Assembly: GCF_020667895.1 (NCBI RefSeq)
Contig: NZ_JAFMPS010000004.1
Coordinates: forward strand, 1-64,000
Source of the DNA: Alcanivorax sp. 1008
Lineage (GTDB): Bacteria > Pseudomonadota > Gammaproteobacteria > Pseudomonadales > Alcanivoracaceae
Direction of reading: 5' to 3'
DNA: 64,000 nt
Position 1 is the stretch's first letter, and the number at the start of each line of letters is the position of its first letter. Both the position numbers and the translations under genes were made by a program. Shown here piece after piece: positions 8,167-15,796 of the stretch. The notes under the pieces are model-generated. The model had not been told where the DNA came from and did no database searches. It worked only from the letters and a program-made list of their open reading frames with translations.

Positions 8167-9291
8167 TTAATACCCGAGCCTGTAAAAAAGCTGGTCGTCA
8201 GCATGCAGGTAGTTGCCACGACCAAGTTCTGCAGTCCAGCTCTCCCTTATGGATTCGTTCTTATGGACCTGACTGTTTTTATCGCAGAACGGCCAATAAA
8301 CGGGCATCAGCGGATCACAGAATGTATCCCTATCCAAGGTCCAGTCCGCCGAGATGTAGTGAAACGACTTGACCATATCGCTGTTGTCATTGATGAACTT
8401 AAAGTACGGCTGATACCAGTTCTTCAACCAGTACTGGGCATTAAGGTTAGGGTTGTCGAGCTTGGCGAACATAGGGGTGGACTCCGCAATCATCACCGGC
8501 TTACCCAGATTCCGGGCAAACTCCATCATGCCTTTTTGCGGGTCAGGCGTACTTCCACCCCACCAGGAAAAGCCGACCCAGTCTACGTAAATGTCCCCTG
8601 GATAATAGTCTCGGTATGACCAGGGGGTTGCCAGAACGGTCTTCTCATTGAACATGGATGCATAAACGGTGGCGAAGTTAGTTGCGCCGTTGGCCCACAG
8701 GCGACTAACAATGCGCTGCCATGCTTTCCTGAACCAGTACGGGCTCAGGTTGCCGTGACCAAGATTATCGAACTCATACCCGATTCGCAGATATACCGGA
8801 CGATCCAGCCTCTTGATGTAATCCGCCAACTTATCAATGGCTGCGTCGAACTTGCCTTCCGCAACCTGCCTGTTCACGTTCTGTATGCCCAGTGACAAAT
8901 GCAGCGCCGTATTGCTATAGCGCTCACTGGCAGCGAAGCGATCAAGGCATGAGCCAGACGATATGGATGTCACGCGGTAGTCATATCTATTTTCCTGATA
9001 GGGGATAAAGAAAAACCACTTGGTGACAGTAGTGACATTCTCCCTGAGAAAGGCATAAGCAGAGAAAGCACCTGGCTTGAGCTGCGGATTATCCTTGACG
9101 ATCCCGTTGAAGTAGTCGTTACCAGAAGAGTGATAACTCTCCACCCCACCAAGGGCTTCACAGTCCTGACCGATAATTGGCAATACCTTGCCATCCGGCG
9201 GCATGAACTTCCCGGAAACAGCCATCGCCGTGGACGACAGAGCAAGGCCGAGCAATGCGCCAATCTGGAGCAAACGTCCTATTGTTTTCAT
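8167..9291 (-). CDS. Exported GH26-like (beta-mannanase fold) protein
   Basis: A 374-aa protein with a Sec signal peptide (cleavage near ...STAMA-VS). The mature part has the look of a glycoside hydrolase family 26 TIM barrel: YLRIGYEFDN places an acidic residue at E173 where GH26 enzymes have the acid/base glutamate, and VMIAESTP gives E270 as the candidate nucleophile on a later strand. GH26 enzymes cleave mannan or related beta-glucans; here the substrate is unknown and the match is by motif only. I chose the ATG at 9291, with the signal peptide directly after it; a longer upstream reading lacks a ribosome-binding site. It is divergent from two Crp/Fnr-family genes. Confidence 0.65.
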   Translation of the reverse strand: MKTIGRLLQIGALLGLALSSTAMAVSGKFMPPDGKVLPIIGQDCEALGGVESYHSSGNDYFNGIVKDNPQLKPGAFSAYAFLRENVTTVTKWFFFIPYQENRYDYRVTSISSGSCLDRFAASERYSNTALHLSLGIQNVNRQVAEGKFDAAIDKLADYIKRLDRPVYLRIGYEFDNLGHGNLSPYWFRKAWQRIVSRLWANGATNFATVYASMFNEKTVLATPWSYRDYYPGDIYVDWVGFSWWGGSTPDPQKGMMEFARNLGKPVMIAESTPMFAKLDNPNLNAQYWLKNWYQPYFKFINDNSDMVKSFHYISADWTLDRDTFCDPLMPVYWPFCDKNSQVHKNESIRESWTAELGRGNYLHADDQLFYRLGY

Positions 9292-9364
9292 TGTGTCTGG
9301 TCCCCTACCATGAGCCATGAATGGCGGAAAACTACACAACAACGCCGTAGCAATCTGACACTTT

Positions 9365-9395
9365 TTGACATTTTGCCTGTATCCAGCGATTTAAT
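9365..9395 (+). promoter_or_regulatory. Candidate promoter of the first Crp/Fnr gene
   Basis: TTGACA at 9365-9370 and TTTAAT at 9390-9395 are 19 nt apart, slightly long for sigma-70. The -10-like element abuts the ATG at 9396 and there is no ribosome-binding sequence, so either the message is leaderless or the true start is elsewhere. Confidence 0.3.
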
Positions 9396-10133
9396 ATGAC
9401 CCTTGAAGAGTTTCTCCAGACCCGGGCGCCATTTACCTCCCTGTCAGATGCGGAGCGTGCCCAGCTGTCAGCGAGCTGCGTAAGACGAACCTTTGAGGAC
9501 CGCGAGGCCCTGTTTCATGAGGGTGAGTGTGGCCAGGGAATCTACCTTGTCACCAAGGGAACCTTACGGCTGGACCTGAACCACCCAAACGGCACACAGT
9601 TCATGGTTTCTCTGGTTCAGGAGGGCAACATGACGGACCACGAGATCGCTGCGGATGCCCCCCACCCCACATCAGCCTATGCCATGAAGAAGGCAGTGGC
9701 CTATGTGATGCCAAAGAAAGAACTGAAGTCGATGATGCTGAAAAACCCGGCGTTCATGGAGTCCTGCTTCCGTACTCAGGACGCTTCCAGACGCTACCTG
9801 CTTAGCCTTTTCGCCCACGCGGTTTCGTTAACCCCTGAAGTTCGTCTGGCGCGTATTTTGCTCACGTTTTATAAGCTTTTCTCTGAGCCTGGCAGCAATA
9901 AGCTGGGCTATGATTTTTCTCAGGAAGCTCTGGCAGATATGGTGGCCAGCTCGAGACAAAACACCAGTAAAATGATCAAGCGATGGAAGCAGGCCGGCAT
10001 CATAGGCATGCGATACGCCAGCATAGAAATACTTGATGCCCAGAAATTATGTGATATCGCAGGTTGGAGCCATGAACGCTGGCACAGTGGCAAGACGCGT
10101 GATGACAACTCAATGTTCTCCAGGCTGAAGTAA
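9396..10133 (+). CDS. Crp/Fnr-family transcriptional regulator (paralogue 1)
   Basis: A 245-aa protein with an N-terminal cyclic-nucleotide-binding-like beta barrel (about residues 15-125), a long dimerisation helix, and a C-terminal winged helix-turn-helix whose recognition region is SQEALADMVASSRQNTSKMI. The phosphate-binding cassette is degenerate: the GE...R signature needed for cAMP is replaced by DHEIAADAPHPTSAYA, and there are no Fnr-type N-terminal cysteines. It probably senses something other than cAMP or an Fe-S cluster. A close paralogue follows 28 bp downstream. There is no Shine-Dalgarno sequence before the ATG. Confidence 0.85.
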   Translation: MTLEEFLQTRAPFTSLSDAERAQLSASCVRRTFEDREALFHEGECGQGIYLVTKGTLRLDLNHPNGTQFMVSLVQEGNMTDHEIAADAPHPTSAYAMKKAVAYVMPKKELKSMMLKNPAFMESCFRTQDASRRYLLSLFAHAVSLTPEVRLARILLTFYKLFSEPGSNKLGYDFSQEALADMVASSRQNTSKMIKRWKQAGIIGMRYASIEILDAQKLCDIAGWSHERWHSGKTRDDNSMFSRLK

Positions 10134-10161
10134 ACCCGGCGGCCATAACAAGGGGAAAGCT

Positions 10162-10893
10162 ATGACACTGGATGAATACCTCAGCAACCGCCAACCGTTT
10201 TTGCCGCTTTCCAATCATCAGCGAGCCGAACTCGCCGCCAGCTGCGTAAGAAAAACCCTTAAAGATAAAGAGGTTCTTTTCCGAGAAGGCACCCCAAGCA
10301 ACTGGATGTATCTGGTCACCGATGGCGTGATCCGGCTGGACGTCAGCCATCCAAATGGCACTCGGTTCATGCTTACTCCCTTGAAGGCAGGGATGATGAC
10401 TGATGGCGAGATTGCGGAGAACTCAATTCATCCGGTAACAGCCACCGCCATGAAAGGCGCTGTCATATATCTGATGCCCCGCCCCAAGATGAAAGCACTA
10501 ATGCGGGAGAATCCGGCATTCCTCGAATCGTTTCTGTCTCTGCGCGATACGTCTATGCGCTATATATCCAGAGTACTTTCATCCACAGTTTCTGTTACAC
10601 CAGATGTGCGTCTGGCAAAGATTATTCTCACGTTCTACAAAATATTTGGGGACATGGAAAATCCATATATCGGATATGAATTCTCTCAGGCATCACTGGC
10701 GGACACGGTAGCCTGCACTCGGCAGAGCGTGGCAAAAATTCTTAAAAACTGGAGAGAGGAAAACCTGATAGACATGCGCTACAAGAGCATAGAAATTATC
10801 AGCCCGGGGAAGCTTTGCCACATTGCCGGATGGAATTATGAAAACTGGTTTACAGGGAATGGAAAAGCAGACTCCTGGTTCTCCCGATTTTAA
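10162..10893 (+). CDS. Crp/Fnr-family transcriptional regulator (paralogue 2)
   Basis: A 243-aa protein, collinear with and roughly half identical to the preceding gene product, so the pair arose by tandem duplication. It has the cNMP-like sensor barrel, dimer helix and winged HTH (SQASLADTVACTRQSVAKIL). The binding cassette reads DGEIAENSIHPVTATA: the Glu is kept but the Arg that contacts cyclic nucleotide phosphate is missing. It has a good ribosome-binding site (AAGGGGAAAG) before the ATG, unlike paralogue 1. The two may form heterodimers or divide one signal; their targets are unknown, although the divergent GH26-like gene is an obvious candidate. Confidence 0.85.
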   Translation: MTLDEYLSNRQPFLPLSNHQRAELAASCVRKTLKDKEVLFREGTPSNWMYLVTDGVIRLDVSHPNGTRFMLTPLKAGMMTDGEIAENSIHPVTATAMKGAVIYLMPRPKMKALMRENPAFLESFLSLRDTSMRYISRVLSSTVSVTPDVRLAKIILTFYKIFGDMENPYIGYEFSQASLADTVACTRQSVAKILKNWREENLIDMRYKSIEIISPGKLCHIAGWNYENWFTGNGKADSWFSRF

Positions 10894-10912
10894 TAGCGCA
10901 ACAACCTCAGCC

Positions 10913-11602
10913 CTAGTCTGCAGCAGCACCGTCTATAATTTCACCTCTGGTCTGCCTCTGGACTGCAAAGAGCTTGCCTGCTAACTCCGCGCCAAAAATT
11001 TCATCTTCTTGACTGGTCAATATATACGACGCGTTCTGCAAATACTGATGCGTCTCCACCCCCTGATTTGGCAAAGTAGAGTGCAACTCATCGACTGATG
11101 ACACATAGACCACCATTGCCTCAAATAAATGAGAGAACTGGTCAGATACGTTATCGCCGAAATTTTTCTTTAGCTTTTCTTGTATGCTCCTTTTAACCCT
11201 TTCGCGTTGAGAGTAATCAACCTCCCTTACCAGAGCGGTCAAATCCAGCATGGCATCATGGTCCACAACGAGCCCACCACCTGAGACCCGCGCATTCTCC
11301 AGATACCACCCGCTGGCATACTCAACCTCATTAATACCATCCTCGTCGCCGCGATCGCCGTATGGCTCGCCCTCGTCCACAAGTCCTCCGGCATCAGAGG
11401 AGTCATCAATATCTCCGGGAAATAGTTCGCGCTGAATCGGAACATCCAAAGCGGGCACGCGGTCATTGGTCTGCGATACGCCTGACGGCAACGTCGCTGG
11501 CTGAAGGCCCTGCCTCTCCTTGGTGGAGGAAAGCAGCATAAAAACCATGCCAGATAGAATTACTACCAGAATGAAAGGCAGGTATTTAGGGTAGTAAGCC
11601 AC
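10913..11602 (-). CDS. Membrane-anchored periplasmic protein of unknown function
   Basis: A 229-aa protein with one N-terminal transmembrane helix (about residues 7-25) and a soluble remainder. The linker at about 60-90 is rich in Asp, Glu and Gly; a predicted helical C-terminus follows. The start is GTG at 11602, preceded by AAGGAGG. It is convergent with the second Crp-family gene. No family recognised. Confidence 0.7.
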   Translation of the reverse strand: MAYYPKYLPFILVVILSGMVFMLLSSTKERQGLQPATLPSGVSQTNDRVPALDVPIQRELFPGDIDDSSDAGGLVDEGEPYGDRGDEDGINEVEYASGWYLENARVSGGGLVVDHDAMLDLTALVREVDYSQRERVKRSIQEKLKKNFGDNVSDQFSHLFEAMVVYVSSVDELHSTLPNQGVETHQYLQNASYILTSQEDEIFGAELAGKLFAVQRQTRGEIIDGAAAD

Positions 11603-11728
11603 ACCGCCTCCTTTTAAGGATTGTGCAGAATAGCGGGAAATCAGGAAGAAACCGTGCGCTCATCTTACTCATGAAGAGTAGTTCCAAGCCACCCATGCAC
11701 GGTTCTTCCTTCAACTTCTTATAGCCTT

Positions 11729-12910
11729 CTAGCGCAGCACTGGCTGTCCTCGCCGGATCCACTCTTCATAGTTAACAACCACGATACCCAGCGCATACCC
11801 AGGCGGATTTGATTCGCCGCTAAGTGAGCCATCCGCGGACATCACAATCATCTTTCCATTCGGTGAAAACACTGCATTACCGATACTGAAGTTGTCTGCC
11901 CTGTCAAACTCAGCAAAAGGCACGGCTTTATAACTTGCGAAATCCCATAGCCAAAGGTTCTCAAAATCCGCGCCAGCCAGAGCCCAAGCATCCGCATCCC
12001 GCTCGATAAATGCCCGCTTGTAATCTGGTGATATGCCTTCCCACTCGTTATAACCCCATGAGTACCATGGCACTTTTTTGGATAGACGCCAGAAAAAGCT
12101 CAGCACCTCTGTGTCCGCCGTCCCCTCTGCTCCGGGCCCGTAGACGGAAAACAGGAGCTCCTGATCGGAGGAACCGCGAAAATCCTGAGGCTCATAGAAA
12201 ACCAGTCCAAACTTCCGCTTGACTATCCTTTTATTAGACAGCCGTGGCACCCCATTGACGTAATCAATATTACCCACCCAAAGATTGGAGCGCCCAAAGG
12301 TGTAGTTGTATAAGGTTTCCAGAACGTTCCCGCCCTCGAAGGGCTTGTTCGTATCTGACCATGCAATCTTGTTGCTCCTTCTTGATACAGCGACACCCTC
12401 CCATGCCCGCACACCCAAGCCAACAAGCTCACCTACGCTGTAGTCCCCTTTCGGCCCTTTGCGCAACACAAACATTTGCCCCTCAAATCTCCCCTCATCA
12501 TTAAACTGCAGTGGATCGCGGGGTGGTGCGCCTCTATTAGTAGGACCTACCAACAGCAAATCACCATTAGGCATTGGGTGTACACGGGAAAATCCCGAAT
12601 GACTGAATCTTCCTGTCAATTCCACAAGTTGGTTGGTTCGAACATTCAGCATCCAGACATTGCCAACGATATTGTCGAGGAATGCGATGCGCTCATTATC
12701 AATCCACGATGGGCGCATCCCCCAGTTCGTTTGGACTTCAATAAGATCCGGCAGGGTAATGCGGCAAATATCCAGCTTTCCCTTTTCAGCGTGGGTTTTG
12801 TCTTTGTTATAGCTAGCGTTGCAATCAGCCAAAGCACTATTGGGCGCAACAGCCAATAGCAATACTGAAAGGGCGGCAAGAATCGGTGACGAGCTTGAGG
12901 CACGGCGCAT
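11729..12910 (-). CDS. Exported beta-propeller-like protein
   Basis: A 393-aa protein with a Sec signal peptide (cleavage near ...NSALA-DC). The body shows repeated beta-rich segments of the TolB/WD40-like PD40 kind: RPSWIDNERIAFLDN, FSRVHPMPNGDLLLVGP, SPDYKRAFIERDADAW, FSPNGKMIVMSADGS. The FSPNGK and SPDYKR phrases are characteristic of six-bladed propellers. The start ATG at 12910 has GGGGAG about 9 nt upstream. Function unknown; a protein-interaction scaffold is as likely as an enzyme. It runs in the same direction as the 10913-11602 gene but is separated by 126 bp. Confidence 0.75.
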   Translation of the reverse strand: MRRASSSSPILAALSVLLLAVAPNSALADCNASYNKDKTHAEKGKLDICRITLPDLIEVQTNWGMRPSWIDNERIAFLDNIVGNVWMLNVRTNQLVELTGRFSHSGFSRVHPMPNGDLLLVGPTNRGAPPRDPLQFNDEGRFEGQMFVLRKGPKGDYSVGELVGLGVRAWEGVAVSRRSNKIAWSDTNKPFEGGNVLETLYNYTFGRSNLWVGNIDYVNGVPRLSNKRIVKRKFGLVFYEPQDFRGSSDQELLFSVYGPGAEGTADTEVLSFFWRLSKKVPWYSWGYNEWEGISPDYKRAFIERDADAWALAGADFENLWLWDFASYKAVPFAEFDRADNFSIGNAVFSPNGKMIVMSADGSLSGESNPPGYALGIVVVNYEEWIRRGQPVLR

Positions 12911-12963
12911 TTTTATATCTCCCCTATTGGCCAGATGTCAGCTGGCGAATTACTAGAGGTAGC

Positions 12964-13086
12964 ATGAATGTCTGGATGGCCATTTTTGCTACCCTGCTTA
13001 GCGTGGCGAGCGGTAGCCTTACACATCAAAAAATGGAAAAGAGTCAAAAAGTAGCAGTTGTGGCCATAAAATATGGGGGTCATTGA
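12964..13086 (+). CDS. Possible 40-aa small protein with N-terminal hydrophobic segment
   Basis: ATG at 12964 follows AGAGG by 4 nt and opens a 40-codon frame. The first 18 residues (MNVWMAIFATLLSVASGS) resemble a short membrane or signal segment; the rest is Lys-rich. It lies in the gap between the propeller gene and the peroxiredoxin gene. With no family match it could be chance. Confidence 0.3.
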   Translation: MNVWMAIFATLLSVASGSLTHQKMEKSQKVAVVAIKYGGH

Positions 13087-13172
13087 TACCCCCCCTCCTT
13101 TGAGGCGGGATTTGGGTTAATCTGGACACCCCTGATATACCAAGCCAACTGACAGAAAGGAGGATTTTGATC

Positions 13173-13829
13173 ATGGGCCTGCGTATTAATGACCTTGCTC
13201 CGGATTTCACCGCTGATTCCACTGCCGGCAAGCTGAACCTGCATGAGTGGATTGGCGATAGCTATGCCATCCTTTTTTCTCACCCGAAGGATTTCACCCC
13301 GGTATGCACCACCGAGTTTGGTGCCGTGGCGCAGCTCGCTCCCGAGTTTGCCAAGCGCAAGACCAAGGTGATGGGCGTATCGGTAGACAACGTCGAAGAG
13401 CACGTTAAATGGAAGCGCGATATCGAAGCGTTCTCCGGTGCTCCGGCTGACTTCCCGATCATTGATGACACTTCGCTAGCAGTTTCCAAGTTGTACGACA
13501 TGCTGCCGGCGGATGCTTACCTGCCAGAGGGGCGTACGCCAGCCAACAGTGCCACCGTGCGTACCGTGTTTATAATCGGTCCGGACAAAAAGGTGCGCCT
13601 GACTATGTCCTACCCGATGTCCGTAGGGCGTAACTTTGCCGAGATCCTGCGCGCGCTGGACGCCATTCAGGCCACCGACGGTGTGCCGATTGCGACTCCG
13701 GCAAACTGGGTGCCGGGCGAAGATGTGATTGTCGCCCTGAGCCTGAACGACGAGCAGGCCAAGGAAAAGTTCGGCAGCATCGACATCAAACTGCCCTACC
13801 TGCGTTACACCAAGGCACCGAGCAAGTAA
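13173..13829 (+). CDS. 1-Cys peroxiredoxin (Prx6 type)
   Basis: A 218-aa thiol peroxidase that reduces H2O2 and organic hydroperoxides in the cytoplasm. The peroxidatic motif PVCTTE places the catalytic cysteine at residue 45. The C-terminal extension with VPGEDVIVALSLND is typical of the Prx6/1-Cys subfamily, and there is no obvious resolving cysteine. I start at the ATG at 13173, 9 nt after AAAGGAGG, rather than a TTG two codons earlier that would crowd the ribosome-binding site. A glutathione-peroxidase-like gene follows on the same strand, making a small peroxide-defence pair. Confidence 0.93.
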   Translation: MGLRINDLAPDFTADSTAGKLNLHEWIGDSYAILFSHPKDFTPVCTTEFGAVAQLAPEFAKRKTKVMGVSVDNVEEHVKWKRDIEAFSGAPADFPIIDDTSLAVSKLYDMLPADAYLPEGRTPANSATVRTVFIIGPDKKVRLTMSYPMSVGRNFAEILRALDAIQATDGVPIATPANWVPGEDVIVALSLNDEQAKEKFGSIDIKLPYLRYTKAPSK

Positions 13830-13849
13830 CAGCTCTATCGCAACACTGC

Positions 13850-13890
13850 AGTCCGGGCCGGTGGCAGTTTATGCCCAGGCCCGGCCTGTA
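13850..13890 (+). other. Imperfect hairpin after the peroxiredoxin gene
   Basis: CCGGGCC and GGCCCGG arms enclose a smaller TGGCA/TGCC stem. There is no T-run behind it, so it may be an mRNA-stabilising or Rho-related structure rather than an intrinsic terminator. Confidence 0.35.
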
Positions 13891-13958
13891 GCCCGCCGGT
13901 TTTCGCCCCGCCTTGACGCCAGCCGATGCATGGTTCATCCACTAACCGGGAGATTCCG

Positions 13959-14495
13959 ATGCTACGAAGCCTTATTCTGACCGGCACCCTGCTACTGGCC
14001 GGCCCTGCCTTTGCCCAGTGCGGCAACTTGCTGGATTACAGCCACCGCAGTCTTGCCACCGAGGACAACATCAATCTTTGTGATGCCTACCAGGGCAAGG
14101 TGCTACTGGTAGTTAACACCGCCAGCCAGTGTGGCTACACCGGTCAGTTCAGCGATCTGGAAGCGCTCTATCAGAAGTACCGCGAGGCCGGTCTGGTAGT
14201 GCTGGGTTTTCCCTCAGACGCATTTCGCCAGGAACATGACAATGAAGATCAGACCGCCAAGGTCTGCTATATCAATTACGGCGTGACCTTCCCCATGTTT
14301 GCTACCAGCGAAGTACGCGGCAAACAGGCCAACGCCTTGTTTAAGGCATTGGCAGCTGCGCAGGGCGAGCCGGCGTGGAATTTTCATAAGTATCTGGTCG
14401 GCCGCGACGGCACCGTCAGGCAGTCCTTTGCCTCGCGGGTTGAGCCTCTGGGTGGCCCGCTGGAAGCGGCCGTGAAAGCTGCCCTGTCGGAATGA
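13959..14495 (+). CDS. Exported glutathione-peroxidase-family protein with altered active site
   Basis: A 178-aa protein with a Sec signal peptide (cleavage near ...GPAFA-QC), so probably periplasmic, whereas most bacterial homologues are cytoplasmic. The family active site [12 protein letters not shown] is present, with the catalytic Cys at residue 58, and the WNF motif is retained. The second signature, normally FPCNQF, reads FPSDAF: both the Cys and the Gln of the Cys-Gln-Trp-Asn tetrad are lost (A88 at the Gln position). The start ATG at 13959 has GGGAG upstream. Peroxidase activity may be reduced or changed; a thiol-based redox role is possible. Confidence 0.85.
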   Translation: MLRSLILTGTLLLAGPAFAQCGNLLDYSHRSLATEDNINLCDAYQGKVLLVVNTASQCGYTGQFSDLEALYQKYREAGLVVLGFPSDAFRQEHDNEDQTAKVCYINYGVTFPMFATSEVRGKQANALFKALAAAQGEPAWNFHKYLVGRDGTVRQSFASRVEPLGGPLEAAVKAALSE

Positions 14496-14588
14496 CCGGG
14501 GGCTGGCTGGCCGCTCTGGCGCCGGCTTGTTAAGGTTACCTTTCAAGATTGCTTTTAAAGCCACTACCCCGTTTTGCAGGATGCCGCC

Positions 14589-14936
14589 TTGAGCCACTCT
14601 GTATATAAGGATCAGTTACGCGCACGACTGCGCCGCCAGACCGAGGACTTTATAGCCCGCGGCGGGCACATCGATCGCGTTAATCCCGGGGTGTCCGGCC
14701 GGGCAGATACACTGCGCCCGCCGCCGGCGACACACTTCAGTTCCGGGCCGCGGCAAGAACGCACACCCGTGCCGGAGGTGGTGGCAGCGATTGAACTGCG
14801 CAAGCAGCAGAAAAGCATCAAACGCAAGGCCGCTGGCCGAAATAATAAGCCTCGCCGACAACTGATTTATGACGATTTTGGCGAGCCATTACGTTGGGAA
14901 TGGGTCGATAGCAATCAACCGGAGAAATCACCATGA
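14589..14936 (+). CDS. Small basic protein, possibly SutA-like
   Basis: A 115-aa Arg/Lys-rich protein. The segment LRRQTEDFIARGGHIDRVNPG resembles the short conserved patch of SutA, the small RNA-polymerase-binding regulator of pseudomonads (FLARGGKV-type motif), but the rest differs, so this is a weak suggestion. The TTG at 14589 is 6 nt behind AGGAT and is preferred; a TTG five codons upstream lacks a ribosome-binding site. The stop overlaps the dienelactone hydrolase start (ATGA), indicating translational coupling. Confidence 0.6.
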   Translation: MSHSVYKDQLRARLRRQTEDFIARGGHIDRVNPGVSGRADTLRPPPATHFSSGPRQERTPVPEVVAAIELRKQQKSIKRKAAGRNNKPRRQLIYDDFGEPLRWEWVDSNQPEKSP

Positions 14937-15700
14937 AGTTAGCTCACTGGATCGCTGCGCTGTGTCTTCTGATATCGGCACCCTCACTGGCCGCCGTCAA
15001 GGAGCGCCAAGTGGCCCTGCCGGATAATCTGGGCACTGCGGTGCTGTATTCCGCAAAGGGCAAGAAGGCTGGCCCGGGGGTAATTGTGGTGCATGAATGG
15101 TGGGGCCTGAATGACTACGCCCGTGACCGCGCCCGTCAGTTGGCAGAGGCAGGCTACAGCGCCATTGCGGTGGATATGTATGGCCATGGCAAGGTGGCAA
15201 ACCACCCCAAGGATGCCAATGCTTTTATGGAAGCCGCCTTCGCCGAGCCGGAAAAAATGAACGCCCGGTTTGATGCGGCCCGTGCGGTGCTGGCCGCCGA
15301 GAAGAATGTGGACAGCGGGCGAATCTACGCTGTCGGTTATTGCTTTGGCGGTGCGGTGGTGCTGAATCAGGCACGCATGGGTGCGGATCTGGCCGGTGTA
15401 GCCAGCTTCCACGGTAGTCTGGGCAGCAAAAAGCCAGCCACCGAGGGCAGCGTCAAAGCCCGTGTACTGGTGGCCACTGGCGGCGCGGACCCCATGGTAC
15501 CGGCCCAGCAGGTGGGTCAGTTTGTCACCGAAATGTCCAGCGCCGGGGTGGATTTGCAGCTGTTCAGCTTCCCCAATGTGCTGCATGGCTTTACCAACCC
15601 GGACGCCACCGAAGTTGGCAAGCAATTCGACATGCCGCTGGCCTACGACGAGGCCGCAGATCGCACCAGCTGGCAGGCTTTAATGGAATTTATTCGTTAA
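14933..15700 (+). CDS. Exported dienelactone-hydrolase-family protein
   Basis: A 255-aa alpha/beta hydrolase with a Sec signal peptide (cleavage near ...PSLA-AV). The dienelactone-hydrolase signatures are intact: VVHEWWGLND near residue 52, the cysteine nucleophile in GYCFGG (C137), an acidic GGADPMV loop, and the catalytic His in NVLHGF. Family members hydrolyse lactones or esters; the export signal suggests a periplasmic substrate. It overlaps the preceding small basic gene by four bases, with GGAG 9 nt before its ATG. Confidence 0.88.
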   Translation: MKLAHWIAALCLLISAPSLAAVKERQVALPDNLGTAVLYSAKGKKAGPGVIVVHEWWGLNDYARDRARQLAEAGYSAIAVDMYGHGKVANHPKDANAFMEAAFAEPEKMNARFDAARAVLAAEKNVDSGRIYAVGYCFGGAVVLNQARMGADLAGVASFHGSLGSKKPATEGSVKARVLVATGGADPMVPAQQVGQFVTEMSSAGVDLQLFSFPNVLHGFTNPDATEVGKQFDMPLAYDEAADRTSWQALMEFIR

Positions 15701-15722
15701 TCCGCAGTTTTTTCAGGAATTT

Positions 15723-15778
15723 TGCGCCAGTCATGGCGCACCCATCGGTTGGGACGCCTATAATGCGCGCCCCAACCG
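15723..15778 (+). promoter_or_regulatory. rapA promoter region with two inverted repeats
   Basis: A -10 element TATAAT lies at 15759-15764. TGCGCCA/TGGCGCA (4-nt loop) occupies 15723-15740, at the place of the -35 region, and CGGTTGGG at 15746-15753 pairs perfectly with CCCAACCG at 15771-15778, bracketing the -10. No good -35 is seen, so an activator or repressor site is plausible. Confidence 0.45.
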
Positions 15779-15796
15779 GCAGACCGGCAGCCTTTC

